NCBI RefSeq assembly: GCF_039523175.1
Contig: NZ_BAAAEU010000024.1
Span: forward strand, 635,771-699,770
Length of the DNA: 64,000 nt
Direction of reading: 5' to 3'
From: Dokdonella_A soli
GTDB lineage: Bacteria > Pseudomonadota > Gammaproteobacteria > Xanthomonadales > Rhodanobacteraceae
Below the pieces are notes generated by a model that was not told where the DNA came from, did not search any database, and was given only the letters and a program-made list of their open reading frames with translations. The position numbers were made by a program, and so were the translations under genes. This document shows positions 33,387-41,953 of the stretch, one piece after another (the stretch's first letter is position 1; every line of letters starts with the position of its first letter).

Positions 33387-34088
33387 ATGAGCCGCAACCG
33401 CATCCTGCTCGCCGACGACGACGAGGAACTCGCGCAGCTCCTGCGCGACTTCCTCACGCGCGAGGGCTTCGACGTCGTGCTCGCGCATACCGCCGACGCC
33501 GCGATCGCGGTCGCGCGCGCCGAGGCGTTCGACGCACTCGTGCTCGACGTGATGATGCCGGGTCGATCCGGACTCGATGCGCTGCGCGAGCTGCGCCGCG
33601 AATCCGCGCTGCCGGTGCTGATGCTGACCGCACTCGGCGAGGACATCGACCGCATCCTCGGCCTCGAACTCGGCGCGGACGACTACATTCCCAAGCCCTG
33701 CAATCCGCGCGAACTCGCCGCACGCCTGCGCGCGGTGCTGCGCCGTGCGCGCGGCGAAAGCGCCGAGGCGCTGACCGACTTGCGCAACGGCCCGATCTGG
33801 CTGCGCGCGGCCTCGCGCAGCGTCAGTGTCGACGGCAAGCCGATCACGCTGACCGCGACCGAGTTCGACCTGCTCGTGCTGCTGCTGCGCGAGGCCGGCC
33901 GCGTGGTCAGCAAGGAACGCATCTCGCAGAGCGTGCTCGGTCGCGCGCTCGGACCGTTCGATCGCTCGATCGACGTGCACGTGTCGAACCTGCGCCGCAA
34001 GCTGGGCGATGCGCCGGACGGCTCCTCGCCGATCACCACGATCCACCGCAGCGGCTACCTGTTGCGCCAGCTCGGCGATGCCGCTTGA
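33387..34088 (+). CDS. OmpR/PhoB-type response regulator, CpxR-like
   Basis: A 233-residue regulator. The receiver domain has the acidic pocket ADDDEE, the phosphorylation site D54 in LVLDVMMPG and K103 in DDYIPKPCNPREL. The C-terminal winged helix spans about residues 133-230 with LTATEFDLLVLLLREAGRVV and DVHVSNLRRKLG. The layout LGLELGADDYIPKP..NPREL is closest, by memory, to CpxR. It overlaps or abuts the sensor kinase downstream. A CpxR-box-like site lies upstream. Confidence 0.87.
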   Translation: MSRNRILLADDDEELAQLLRDFLTREGFDVVLAHTADAAIAVARAEAFDALVLDVMMPGRSGLDALRELRRESALPVLMLTALGEDIDRILGLELGADDYIPKPCNPRELAARLRAVLRRARGESAEALTDLRNGPIWLRAASRSVSVDGKPITLTATEFDLLVLLLREAGRVVSKERISQSVLGRALGPFDRSIDVHVSNLRRKLGDAPDGSSPITTIHRSGYLLRQLGDAA

Positions 34089-34110
34089 ACATCGCCGCAA
34101 ACCCGTCGCC

Positions 34111-35514
34111 ATGATGCGCCGCCTGTTCTGGCGCATCTTCGCCGCGTGCTGGGTGGCGACCGTCCTCATGCTGCTCGCGGTCGCCTGGATAACCACCAAC
34201 CATTTCGAGACCGAGCGGATTCCCGGCCTGGAGATCACGCGGCTGCAGGCGGTGATGGACGATCAGCTCTCGCACGCCGGGCGCGCGCTGCGCCATGACG
34301 GCGAGGAAACCACCCGCGACTGGCTGCGCTCCACGCTCGGATTCGGTCCGGTCGGCCTCTACGTGTTCGCGCCCGACGGCAGCGAACTGCTCGGCCGGCC
34401 GGTCTCGGACAACGTGCGCGCGGCTGCGGTCGCCGTGGCGCTCACGCAAGCGACCACCGAGGAACGCACCACCTACAGCGCGAGCAGGCTGCGCGCACGT
34501 GCGGTGCGCACGAAGGAGGGCCGCATCTACACCGTGGTGGCTGCGCTGGAAGGCAATTTCCTGTCGCGCCTGCTGTCGCGCCGGCCGCTCGCGTTCTGGA
34601 CCAATATCGGCATCGCGATGATCGTCAGCGCCGTGGTCGCGATGCTGCTCGCGGGGTACGTCGCCGCGCCGCTGACGCGCATCCGCGCCAGCACGCGCCG
34701 CTTCGCCGAAGGCGACCTGGACGCGCGCGTCGGCCACCTGCGTTTCGGGCGCAGCGCCGAGGTCATCGCACTCGCTGCCGAGTTCGACGCCATGGCCGAG
34801 CGCATCAAGGCGCTGGTCGACAGCCACCGCCGGCTCGTGCGCGATGTCTCGCACGAGTTGCGCTCGCCGCTGGCGCGCCAGCGCGTCGCACTGGAACTCG
34901 CGCGAGGCGGCGACGCCAAGCAGGTCAGCGCGTCGCTCGACCGCATCGAGTGCGAGTCCGACCGTCTGGAGGCGATGCTCGCGCAGGCGCTGGAGCTGTC
35001 GCGTCTGGAAACCGCGACCGGCGCCGCGCGCGACAACGTCGCACTCGACGCGCTGCTCGAGGACGTGATCACGAACGCCGATTACGAGGGCGCGCCGCGC
35101 GGCCGCAAGGTCGTGCTCGCCGATTGCGAACGCTTGATTCTCGTCGGCTCGCACGCAGCGCTCTACAGCGCATTCGAGAACGTGATCCGCAACGCGCTCG
35201 CGTACACCGCCGAGGGCAGCACGGTCAGCGTGCGCCTGGTGCGCGCGGGTGGCGACGCGCAGATCAGCGTGCGCGACCACGGCCCGGGCGTGCCGGAGGC
35301 CGACCTTGCGCGCATCTTCGAGCCGTTCTACCGCACCGACAGCGCGCGCACGCGCTCCAGCGGAGGCACCGGCCTCGGCCTCGCGATCGCGCGGCGTGCG
35401 ATCGAGCGCCACGGCGGACGCATCACGGCGCGCAACCTCGACGGTCGCGGCCTCGAGGTCACGATCCGCCTGCCGCTGCAACCTGCAAACACCACGAACC
35501 CCGCAACCTCCTGA
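34111..35514 (+). CDS. Sensor histidine kinase, CpxA-like
   Basis: A protein of about 467 residues. The N-terminus RLFWRIFAACWVATVLMLLA is the first membrane segment, a periplasmic sensor loop follows, and the second segment is near residues 170-190. HAMP (APLTRIRASTRRFAEGDLDA), the H-box VRDVSHELRSPLARQRVALE, and the N and G boxes (NVIRNALAY, DHGPGVPEADLARIFEPFYR, GGTGLGLAIARRAIERHGG) are all present. It acts on the adjacent regulator. Start at ATG 34111; ATG 34078 would overlap the regulator gene by 11 bp. The similarity to CpxA suggests envelope-stress sensing. Confidence 0.87.
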   Translation: MMRRLFWRIFAACWVATVLMLLAVAWITTNHFETERIPGLEITRLQAVMDDQLSHAGRALRHDGEETTRDWLRSTLGFGPVGLYVFAPDGSELLGRPVSDNVRAAAVAVALTQATTEERTTYSASRLRARAVRTKEGRIYTVVAALEGNFLSRLLSRRPLAFWTNIGIAMIVSAVVAMLLAGYVAAPLTRIRASTRRFAEGDLDARVGHLRFGRSAEVIALAAEFDAMAERIKALVDSHRRLVRDVSHELRSPLARQRVALELARGGDAKQVSASLDRIECESDRLEAMLAQALELSRLETATGAARDNVALDALLEDVITNADYEGAPRGRKVVLADCERLILVGSHAALYSAFENVIRNALAYTAEGSTVSVRLVRAGGDAQISVRDHGPGVPEADLARIFEPFYRTDSARTRSSGGTGLGLAIARRAIERHGGRITARNLDGRGLEVTIRLPLQPANTTNPATS

Positions 35515-35675
35515 CCCCGTGCACGCTATGTGACGTGGCGGCGGCCGCGATGCTTTGCGGTCGTGACAAACGGACGAGGGCACCGCACGACGCCCGCAAA
35601 CAACGGGGCAGAGCGAGAGAGCGGCGACCACACGATCGGCTCGGATAGCCGGATTGCGCTGCGCGCAGTGGCACA

Positions 35676-36977
35676 ATGGCGACGATGCCCTCCTCCTTCG
35701 CCACCCGCAGCGGCTTCTTCGATCGCGCCCGGCAGCTGACCGAGACGCTGGCCTGGCTGCGTCTGTGCGCGGTCTCCGGACAGGCCTCGACCGTCGCGAT
35801 TGTCGCGCTCGTGTTCGGCATGGCGATCCCGGTCGCTCCGCTGTCGCTCGGCATCGTGACGCTGGCCGTGTTTGCGCTGTTCGCGTTCTGGCGCCTGCGC
35901 CAGCCCTGGCCGGTCAGCCTGCCCGAGGCATTCGGCCATGTCGCGGTCGACATCGGCGTGCTGACCTGGTTGCTGTATTTCTCGGGCGGCGCCACCAACC
36001 CGTTCGTCTCGCTGCTGGTGATGCCGATCGCGCTGGCCGCCGCCGCGCTGCCGCTGCGCTACGTGGCCGCGGTCGCGCTGCTCGCCGCGGCCTGCTACCT
36101 GCTGCTGATCCCCTGGCATGTGCCGCTGCCACCGCAGCACATCGTCGGCACCGGCGACTTCAACCTGCATGTCGCCGGCATGGCGATCAACTTCACCGTC
36201 ACCGCCGGCGTGCTCGCCTTCTTCATCGCGCGGCTCGCACGCGCATTGCGCGAGCGCGAGGCGGACGTGCAGCGCGAGCGCGAACGCGCGCTGCGCGATG
36301 AGGGCATCCTCGCGATCGCCACGCAGGCGGCTGGCACCGCGCACGAGTTGAACACGCCGCTGTCGACGATCCGCACCCTGCTGGCGGAACTGCAGCGCGA
36401 GCAGCCGGCCGGAAGCGCGCTCGCGGCGGATCTCGCGTTGCTCTCCGGCCAGGCCGAGCGCTGCCGCGACATCCTGCGCGAACTGGTCGCGGTCGGCAGC
36501 CGACAGCTCGTTGGCACACCGCAACGGCTCGCGCTGCCGGCGTTCGTGCACGACTGCGAGAACCAGTTCGGCCTGTTGCGCCCGGAGGTCGAACTGCGCG
36601 TCACGCTCGATCCGGACGCGGACGCGCGCGTGATCGAAGCCGAACCGAATCTGCGCCATGCGCTGATCAACCTGCTCAGCAACGCGGCCGACGCCTCGCT
36701 GGCGGCGGGTGCCTCGACGATCGAACTCGGTGTCGCCGCCGATGCCGATGAGGTCGAGTTCCGCGTGCGCGACCACGGAACCGGCGGTGGCATCGGACCC
36801 GGCACCGGCATTGCGTTCAAGACCAGCAAACGCGATGGCCTCGGCCTCGGTCTCGCCCTCGCGCATGCGACCGCGGAGCGGCTCGGCGGCGAACTGACCG
36901 CGCAGACGCTGGCTGAGGGCGGTTTGCTGCAGCGATTGCGCGTACCACTCGCGGCAGCCGACAATCGCGCCCCATGA
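35676..36977 (+). CDS. Redox sensor histidine kinase, RegB/PrrB family
   Basis: A 433-residue kinase with six transmembrane helices in the first 190 residues. The motif FSGGATNPFVSL (GGxxNPF, residues 104-110) is the quinone-binding signature of RegB. The H-box is AAGTAHELNTPLSTIRTLL (H223), and a cysteine at residue 263 in QAERCRDIL corresponds to the redox-active cysteine of the family. The ATP-binding domain has NLLSNAADAS and LGLGLALAHATAERLGG. It signals respiratory redox state to the response regulator that overlaps its stop by ATGA. Confidence 0.9.
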   Translation: MATMPSSFATRSGFFDRARQLTETLAWLRLCAVSGQASTVAIVALVFGMAIPVAPLSLGIVTLAVFALFAFWRLRQPWPVSLPEAFGHVAVDIGVLTWLLYFSGGATNPFVSLLVMPIALAAAALPLRYVAAVALLAAACYLLLIPWHVPLPPQHIVGTGDFNLHVAGMAINFTVTAGVLAFFIARLARALREREADVQRERERALRDEGILAIATQAAGTAHELNTPLSTIRTLLAELQREQPAGSALAADLALLSGQAERCRDILRELVAVGSRQLVGTPQRLALPAFVHDCENQFGLLRPEVELRVTLDPDADARVIEAEPNLRHALINLLSNAADASLAAGASTIELGVAADADEVEFRVRDHGTGGGIGPGTGIAFKTSKRDGLGLGLALAHATAERLGGELTAQTLAEGGLLQRLRVPLAAADNRAP

Positions 36978-37537
36978 CCGCCGCAAACACCCATCGCGTC
37001 ATCCTGATCGACGACGACGCCGTCTTCGCCGCAGTGCTCGCGCGCGCGCTGACCGCACGCGGCTTCGCGGTCGATACTGCCTCCGACGGCGCCCATGCCC
37101 TTGCGCTGGTGCGCGCGAAGTCGCCCGACTTCGCGGTGCTCGATCTCAAGCTCGGCGCCGAGAACGGCCTCGCGCTGATCCCGGAGCTGCTCGCCGCACG
37201 CGCCGAACTGCGCATCCTGCTGCTGACCGGCTATGCGTCGATCGCGACCGCGGTCGAGGCGATCAAGCGCGGCGCGCACGATTACCTGGCCAAGCCGGTC
37301 GACGCGGACCAGGTCGTGCAGGCGCTGCTTGGCGATGACGGCGAGGAGGCCGACGTGCCGCTGGCCGTGCACACGCCGCCGCTGAAGCGGCTGGAATGGG
37401 AACACATCCAGCGCGTGCTCGCCGAATGCGATGGCAACATCTCCGAAGCCGCGCGCCGGCTCGGGCTGCATCGACGCACGCTGCAGCGCAAGCTCGCGAA
37501 ACGGCCGGTGCGCGAAAGCGGCGGCGCGGCGCACTGA
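36974..37537 (+). CDS. Response regulator, RegA/PrrA/ActR family
   Basis: A 187-residue regulator. The receiver domain has LIDDDAVF, phosphorylation site D57 in AVLDLKLGAENGL and K107 in HDYLAKPVD. A proline-containing linker is followed by a Fis-type helix-turn-helix (HIQRVLAECDGNISEAARRL then GLHRRTLQRKLAKR) as in RegA. The ATG overlaps the kinase stop, so the pair is coupled. In alphaproteobacteria this system controls photosynthesis, nitrogen and carbon fixation and terminal oxidases; targets here are unknown. Confidence 0.92.
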   Translation: MTAANTHRVILIDDDAVFAAVLARALTARGFAVDTASDGAHALALVRAKSPDFAVLDLKLGAENGLALIPELLAARAELRILLLTGYASIATAVEAIKRGAHDYLAKPVDADQVVQALLGDDGEEADVPLAVHTPPLKRLEWEHIQRVLAECDGNISEAARRLGLHRRTLQRKLAKRPVRESGGAAH

Positions 37538-37586
37538 TCGCACATCGCGGCTGTTCCTTCCGCATCGTCACGATGATGCGCGCCCC

Positions 37587-38711
37587 CTAAAGCGATCGCT
37601 CTCCGGCTCCCTTCGGCGGCTTGCGCGGTTTGACACTGGCCACCGGCTCCGTCATCGCGGCCGACAGGCCGACAAATGCTGCGTAGCGATGCGCCGCGCC
37701 TTCGAGCGCCTTGCCCGAAGCCTTATCGAATGCGACGAACGGGCTCGGCGCGACCGCGACCGATGCGCGGCCCAGCGTGCGCTTCCAGGTCCCTGCGATG
37801 TGCCCATCAACGACGATCACTGGATTGAAGATGCCGTTACCCGCCTTGGCACTGTGCGCCGGTGATAGCACATGGCCGCGATCCTTGTAGGCGATCGCGT
37901 ATTCGTCATAGGCCGGCAGCAGATGCACCACGGACGACTTCAGGGCCGGATTCGGTAGCGCTGACGTGGACCGCCAATACGTGCTTCCGCCGCGGGTTTC
38001 CCGCAGCAACTGCGGCTGCACGATCTCGAGCGCGATCCGCGCGTCCGCGGCTGCGAGTCCGGACCACCAGGTGAAATCCTGCGGCGTCGCCGGACCGCGG
38101 CTGGTGAAATAGCGTAGCGCGAGTTCGGCCAGCGCTTCTTCGCGCGAAAAGCGCTTCGCGGCAGGCAGCCATTCGTCGAGCAGCACGAAGGTCGGCTGCT
38201 TGCCCTCGCGCGTACCGTGGCAAATCACGCCCTGCTGCGCCAGCCACCACAGGATATGCAGTCCGCGCTGGCCCTCTGCGGAAATTCGCGCCGACTCCAG
38301 GACCTGATACAGCGCGGGCCGCGTCAGCTGCCGACCTCCACGCAGCGCGCGCTCGATCACCTTGCGTGCACCTGCGAACACCGGATCGTCGAGCCCGAAT
38401 TCGTCGTGCAGGCGCCGGCGGCTGCGCTCGAGCACGCGCGGCGTCGCCAGTTCGAGCATCCAGTGCACATCAGCCGCCGCCACGAAATGCAGGGTGCCGC
38501 GCAGCGGCCAGGTCCGCACGATACGACGCTCGGTGAGCGCGGCTTCGACGCTGCGCTCGGTCGCCTCGCGCATGCGCAGGCCGACCGCCCACAGAGCGCC
38601 GAGATAGTCCTGCGCCTGTACTGCGCCGAACCACGCGACAGCCTCGGCCGGCGTTGTGAACGCGGCCGGCTCGATCCGCTGGTTATGCAGGCGCTGACAT
38701 GCGATGTCCAT
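37587..38711 (-). CDS. AlkZ-like DNA glycosylase / winged-helix protein (HTH_42)
   Basis: A 374-residue protein of the winged-helix AlkZ/YcaQ superfamily. The N-terminal part has the QxQ motif in WFGAVQAQDYLGAL (residues 32-34), the catalytic-site pattern of AlkZ-type enzymes that open interstrand crosslinks or remove bulky alkyl lesions. TWPLRGTLHFVAAADVHWML and LLPAYDEYAIAYKDR are further family blocks. Activity as a glycosylase is inferred; many members are uncharacterised. It converges on regA with a 49-bp gap. Confidence 0.8.
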   Translation of the reverse strand: MDIACQRLHNQRIEPAAFTTPAEAVAWFGAVQAQDYLGALWAVGLRMREATERSVEAALTERRIVRTWPLRGTLHFVAAADVHWMLELATPRVLERSRRRLHDEFGLDDPVFAGARKVIERALRGGRQLTRPALYQVLESARISAEGQRGLHILWWLAQQGVICHGTREGKQPTFVLLDEWLPAAKRFSREEALAELALRYFTSRGPATPQDFTWWSGLAAADARIALEIVQPQLLRETRGGSTYWRSTSALPNPALKSSVVHLLPAYDEYAIAYKDRGHVLSPAHSAKAGNGIFNPVIVVDGHIAGTWKRTLGRASVAVAPSPFVAFDKASGKALEGAAHRYAAFVGLSAAMTEPVASVKPRKPPKGAGERSL

Positions 38712-38778
38712 CGGATTCTGTGTGTTGACGGGCCTGGCGTGTTGACGGGTCTGGCTTGTTCGACGTGATGCGATGCGA

Positions 38779-39171
38779 TCAGGCTTTCGGGCGCGGCACG
38801 CGCACCATCGTATCGAGCAGGCGCTCGATCGCGACCGCCGGATCGGGACAGCGCCCGGTATGCGTCGGCGAGGTCTGGATCATCGTGCTGCGCGGCGCGG
38901 TCAACCAGTGGAAGCGCTCACGCGGCGGCAGTTTTCCGATCGGGCCGGCCGCCTCGCCGCCGGCACAGATCGCCGCGAACGCGGCGAGATGGCCGCGTAC
39001 GGTGTCGAGATCGAGCGCGGGATCGAGTGCGCGCAGGCGTGCTTCGTCGAGCTCGATGCGCGCCTCGAGGAAGCCGCCACGCTTGCACGACAGCACGACG
39101 CCGGCATTGACGAACTCGCCGCGCTCGACTCTTGGCACCACGCGGATCAGTGCATAGTCATACGCGTGCAC
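38779..39171 (-). CDS. DUF3037 protein
   Basis: A 130-residue protein starting YDYALIRVVPRVERGEFVNA, the hallmark of DUF3037, and ending with a region containing RERFHWLTAPRSTMIQTSPT. Its start lies inside the end of the HipA-like kinase gene (14-bp overlap), so it is translated with it. DUF3037 genes next to this type of kinase are common in bacteria, from memory, which suggests the two act together; what they do is unknown. The charged C-terminus suggests a soluble cytosolic protein. Confidence 0.82.
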   Translation of the reverse strand: MHAYDYALIRVVPRVERGEFVNAGVVLSCKRGGFLEARIELDEARLRALDPALDLDTVRGHLAAFAAICAGGEAAGPIGKLPPRERFHWLTAPRSTMIQTSPTHTGRCPDPAVAIERLLDTMVRVPRPKA

Positions 39172-39925
39172 GGATCGCCTCCTCGACGAATGCGTGCGGC
39201 GCCTCGATGCGCCGGCACAGGTACTGCGCGTAGGCGCCGCGATGTTCTTCGGCGCTCGCGAACGGGGCGTCGCCGCCCAGCCACGCTTCCGGAATCCGCG
39301 CGACGATACGCCCGATCGCCTCGCGCGTGACGAGCGCGCTCATGCGCGCGTCCGCTTCGCGCAGTGCAGACGCGAACGGCAGCAGCACATGATCCCTGAT
39401 CCGCGCGAACGGATCGGTCGCGCGCTCCAGATAGCCGTCCCAGTTGTGGTGGAAGTACAGTGCCGCGCCGTGGTCGATCAGCCACAGCTTGCGATGCCAG
39501 ATCAGCAGGTTCGTGTTGCGCGCGGTGCGGTCGACGTTGCTGACGAACGCGTCGAACCAGACGATCGCGGAGGCGAGCTCCGCATCGGGCTTCTCGACGA
39601 CCGGATCGAACGTAACCGATCCCGGCAGGTAGTCGAGCGCGAGATTGAGGCCCGCGCTGGCGCGGATCAGGTGCTGGATCTCCGGATCCGGTTCGGTGCG
39701 CGCGAGATCCGGATCGAGTTCGACGAACACGATCTCCGGCACCGGCAATCCGACCAGGCGTGCGAGTTCACCGGCGATGAGCTCCGCGATCAGCGCCTTG
39801 GCGCCCTGCCCCGCACCGCGGAACTTCAGCACGTAAAGGCCCTGGTCGTCGGCCTCGACGATCGCGGGCAGCGAACCACCTTCGCGCAGCGGTGTGACGT
39901 AGCGGGTGGCGGAGACAGTTCTCAA
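39158..39925 (-). CDS. HipA-like kinase family protein
   Basis: A 255-residue protein resembling the catalytic core of HipA-type kinases but shorter, without a separate HipA N-terminal domain. The putative ATP lysine is in YVLKFRGAGQGAKALIAE (K34). The catalytic loop is DAFVSNVDRTARNTNLL (D132, N137) and the metal aspartate is in LWLIDHGAALYF (D151). The ATG overlaps the stop of the parE toxin by ATGA and its end overlaps DUF3037. No HipB-like repressor is present; the upstream regulator is ParD-like instead. Kinase activity and target are inferred, not shown. Confidence 0.8.
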   Translation of the reverse strand: MRTVSATRYVTPLREGGSLPAIVEADDQGLYVLKFRGAGQGAKALIAELIAGELARLVGLPVPEIVFVELDPDLARTEPDPEIQHLIRASAGLNLALDYLPGSVTFDPVVEKPDAELASAIVWFDAFVSNVDRTARNTNLLIWHRKLWLIDHGAALYFHHNWDGYLERATDPFARIRDHVLLPFASALREADARMSALVTREAIGRIVARIPEAWLGGDAPFASAEEHRGAYAQYLCRRIEAPHAFVEEAIRARV

Positions 39926-40221
39926 TCGCGAATCCCTTCGAGTTGCGCGGGCAAATCACGTGCGCCATGCAGGATGCGCACGATCAGGATCTGTTCGGCG
40001 CTCGCACGGAAAAAGACCACATAACGTCCATGCAGGCTGGATCGGATCCCCGGACCGAGCTGAGGACGGGCAGGCCATGCGAGTGGCGCGTCGGCGATCC
40101 GTGCGCAGTGTGCGCGCAGCTCGCGGACAAACGTGACGGCACGCCGCAGATTGTCCGCGGCGATGTAGTCGCCGATCTCTTCCAGATCGCACTCGGCGAG
40201 CCGGGAAAAGACGGCTCGCAT
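39922..40221 (-). CDS. parE: Type II toxin, RelE/ParE family
   Basis: A 99-residue protein with the ParE fold pattern: SRLAECDLEEIGDYIAADN, then FVRELRAHCARIADAP, and RSSLHGRYVVFFRASAEQI toward the C-terminus. ParE toxins poison DNA gyrase, whereas RelE toxins cut mRNA at the ribosome; the companion ParD-type antitoxin favours ParE. Its start overlaps the antitoxin stop by one base (TGATG), and its stop overlaps the HipA-like gene. Confidence 0.88.
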   Translation of the reverse strand: MRAVFSRLAECDLEEIGDYIAADNLRRAVTFVRELRAHCARIADAPLAWPARPQLGPGIRSSLHGRYVVFFRASAEQILIVRILHGARDLPAQLEGIRD

Positions 40222-40481
40222 CAGCCGCGCGCGTTGGCCGCCTGATACTTCGCTTCGAGTCGATCGAACACGGCGTCCGCGTCGTGCCCGGCGCCGCTGT
40301 CCAGACCTGCCTTGACCGCTGCACGCAGCGCCTTCAGGCGCAGCGCCTTCTCCGCTTCCGCGTCCTCGAGAAGACGCAGGCCGGCACGAACCACCTCACT
40401 GGCGTTGTTGTACTGCCCTTCCGCAAGCTTGCGCTTCACGAAATTCTCGAAATGCTCGCCAAGGGCGACGCTGGTCGGCAT
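40221..40481 (-). CDS. parD: Type II antitoxin, ParD family
   Basis: An 86-residue protein beginning MPTSVALGEHFENFVKRKLA, the ribbon-helix-helix DNA-binding part, followed by EGQYNNASEVVRAGLRLLED, the classic ParD segment. The charged C-terminal half would wrap the toxin. The start is the internal ATG, four codons after the longest possible one. It is the first gene of the operon, and the palindrome and direct repeats upstream are likely autorepression sites. Confidence 0.9.
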   Translation of the reverse strand: MPTSVALGEHFENFVKRKLAEGQYNNASEVVRAGLRLLEDAEAEKALRLKALRAAVKAGLDSGAGHDADAVFDRLEAKYQAANARG

Positions 40482-40491
40482 GACCGCTCCC

Positions 40492-40551
40492 ACTAACAGT
40501 TAGTTATCATCATTGTCCGCGAAGGCCGCTGCGTGTCAATGACTATCATCA
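40492..40551 (-). promoter_or_regulatory. Promoter and operator of the parDE operon
   Basis: Reading on the minus strand, a perfect TTGACA (40534-40539) is followed after 16 bp by GACAAT (40512-40517). Between this -10 and the start codon lies the palindrome ACTAAC-A-GTTAGT (40492-40504). The octamer TATCATCA (plus-strand reading) occurs on both sides of the promoter, at 40505-40512 and 40544-40551. Ribbon-helix-helix antitoxins usually bind such short repeated sites. The segment is clearly less GC-rich than its surroundings. Confidence 0.55.
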
Positions 40552-40644
40552 CGCAGCCACGTAGGTGGGCTTCAGCCCATCCGGCGTGTCCATGCATCGC
40601 TCACTCGATCTTCAATGAGGTGAAACTGGCAAGAGCCTATAGCT

Positions 40645-40721
40645 CGTCGTCCCGGCGAAAGCCGGGACCCAGCGTCTGACTAACTCGAGACACTGGATTC
40701 CGGCTTTCGCCGGAATGACGA
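40645..40721. repeat. Palindromic repeat pair, type E, intergenic copy
   Basis: CGTCGTCCCGGCGAAAGCCG with GGACCCAGCG, then an inverted half ending GGCTTTCGCCGGAATGACG. Two hairpins in one unit between parD and the isoaspartyl peptidase gene. Related to 25409-25511 and 18596-18624. Confidence 0.9.
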
Positions 40722-40747
40722 GACAAGTGCCTTCGCATAGACGCCGA

Positions 40748-41731
40748 TCAATCCCCCAGAATCGCGACGTGCACCTTCCCATCGCGATCGACCCAGCCGC
40801 GATACATGCCATCGGTATTGAACGGCGTCGCGAAGTTGCCGTCGGCGTCGAGCGCGATCACGCCGCCGTCGCCACCGAGTTTCGGGATCACGTCCATCAC
40901 GACTTCCTTCGCGGCCTGCGCGACCGGTTTCTTCGCGTACTCGACGCGCGCGCAGATGTCGTGTGCGGCCGCCGCGCGGATGTAGTACTCGCCCCAGCCG
41001 GTCGCGGAAACCGCGCAGTGCGCGTTCGCGTAGGTGCCGGCGCCGATGACCGGCGAATCGCCGACACGGCCCCAGCGCTTGTTGGTCATGCCGCCGGTCG
41101 AGGTCGCCGCGGCGAGACGGCCGGCGCTGTCGAGCGCGACGGCGCCGACCGTGCCGTAGTGGATCGCGCGACCGAGCGATGAATGCTGGTTCTTCGCCTC
41201 CGCCTTGAGCGCTTCCTGCAACTGCTGCCAGCGCTCCTCGGTGCGGAAGTACGAGGGATCGACCAGTTCGATGCCGACCGTCTTCGCGAACGCCTCGGCG
41301 CCATCGCCGATCAGGAACACGTGCGGCGACTTCTCCATGACGGCGCGCGCGAGCAGCACCGGATTCTTCACTCGGTGCACGCCGGCGATCGCGCCGGCGC
41401 GCAGTGTTGCGCCGTCCATGATCGCGGCATCGAGTTCGTTCCTGCCATCGTGCGTGAACACCGCACCCTTGCCGGCGTTGAAGCGCGGCGAGTCCTCGAG
41501 CACGAGGATCGCCTTGGTCACGGCATCGAGGCTGCTGCCGCCGCTCTTCAGGGCTGCATAGCCATTCTTCAGCGCGGTCTCGAGATCCGCGCGAACGAGC
41601 TTTTCCTTTTCCGGCGTCAGGTCCTTGCGGATCACGCCGGCGCCGCCATGGATCACCAGCACGGGCACGGCGGCCTCCGCGAGTCCGGCAAACAGGCACA
41701 AGGAAGCAGCGAGGATGCAGCGGACAAGCAT
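40748..41731 (-). CDS. Isoaspartyl peptidase / L-asparaginase (Ntn hydrolase), secreted
   Basis: A 327-residue precursor with signal peptide MLVRCILAASLCLFAGLAEA, so the enzyme is probably periplasmic. It has VLVIHGGAGVIRKDLTPE, SSLDAVTKAILVLEDSPRFN, AGKGAVFTHDGRNELDAAIM and the autoprocessing site HYGTVGAVALD, whose threonine becomes the N-terminal nucleophile. GGMTNKRWGRVGDSPVIGAG completes the active site. The family cleaves isoaspartyl dipeptides and asparagine. The longer frame upstream is discarded. Confidence 0.92.
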   Translation of the reverse strand: MLVRCILAASLCLFAGLAEAAVPVLVIHGGAGVIRKDLTPEKEKLVRADLETALKNGYAALKSGGSSLDAVTKAILVLEDSPRFNAGKGAVFTHDGRNELDAAIMDGATLRAGAIAGVHRVKNPVLLARAVMEKSPHVFLIGDGAEAFAKTVGIELVDPSYFRTEERWQQLQEALKAEAKNQHSSLGRAIHYGTVGAVALDSAGRLAAATSTGGMTNKRWGRVGDSPVIGAGTYANAHCAVSATGWGEYYIRAAAAHDICARVEYAKKPVAQAAKEVVMDVIPKLGGDGGVIALDADGNFATPFNTDGMYRGWVDRDGKVHVAILGD

Positions 41732-41834
41732 GGGCGCATTCCGGTGAGGGACATGCGACGAGTATAGACGCGAGCGGCGGAGCGGAACGCCACGATGCGG
41801 GAGCGGCGGCCGCGACTCACTGGGGCCGTGTTGA

Positions 41835-41874
41835 ACACCATCCCCACCCAACCCTCCCCTTGAAGGGGAGGGCT
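41835..41874. repeat. Palindromic repeat, type B, copy 2
   Basis: Identical in its core to copy 1 at 9282-9321 (ACACCATCCCCACCCAACC, then the CCCTCCCC/GGGGAGGG hairpin). It lies between the isoaspartyl peptidase and M3 peptidase genes. The remainder of the 222-bp gap shows nothing else. Confidence 0.92.
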
Positions 41875-41953
41875 GAATGCAGCGCGGCTGCCGCCGCGCC
41901 GCACGCGCGTCAGGTCGAGGGAGATCCCGTTCCCAGACGCGCAATCAGGTGAA

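Noticed and set aside
34033..36986. Long minus-strand frames opposite the two histidine kinase genes
   Set aside because: Both are antisense to complete kinases with all catalytic boxes; composition is that of a shadow frame.
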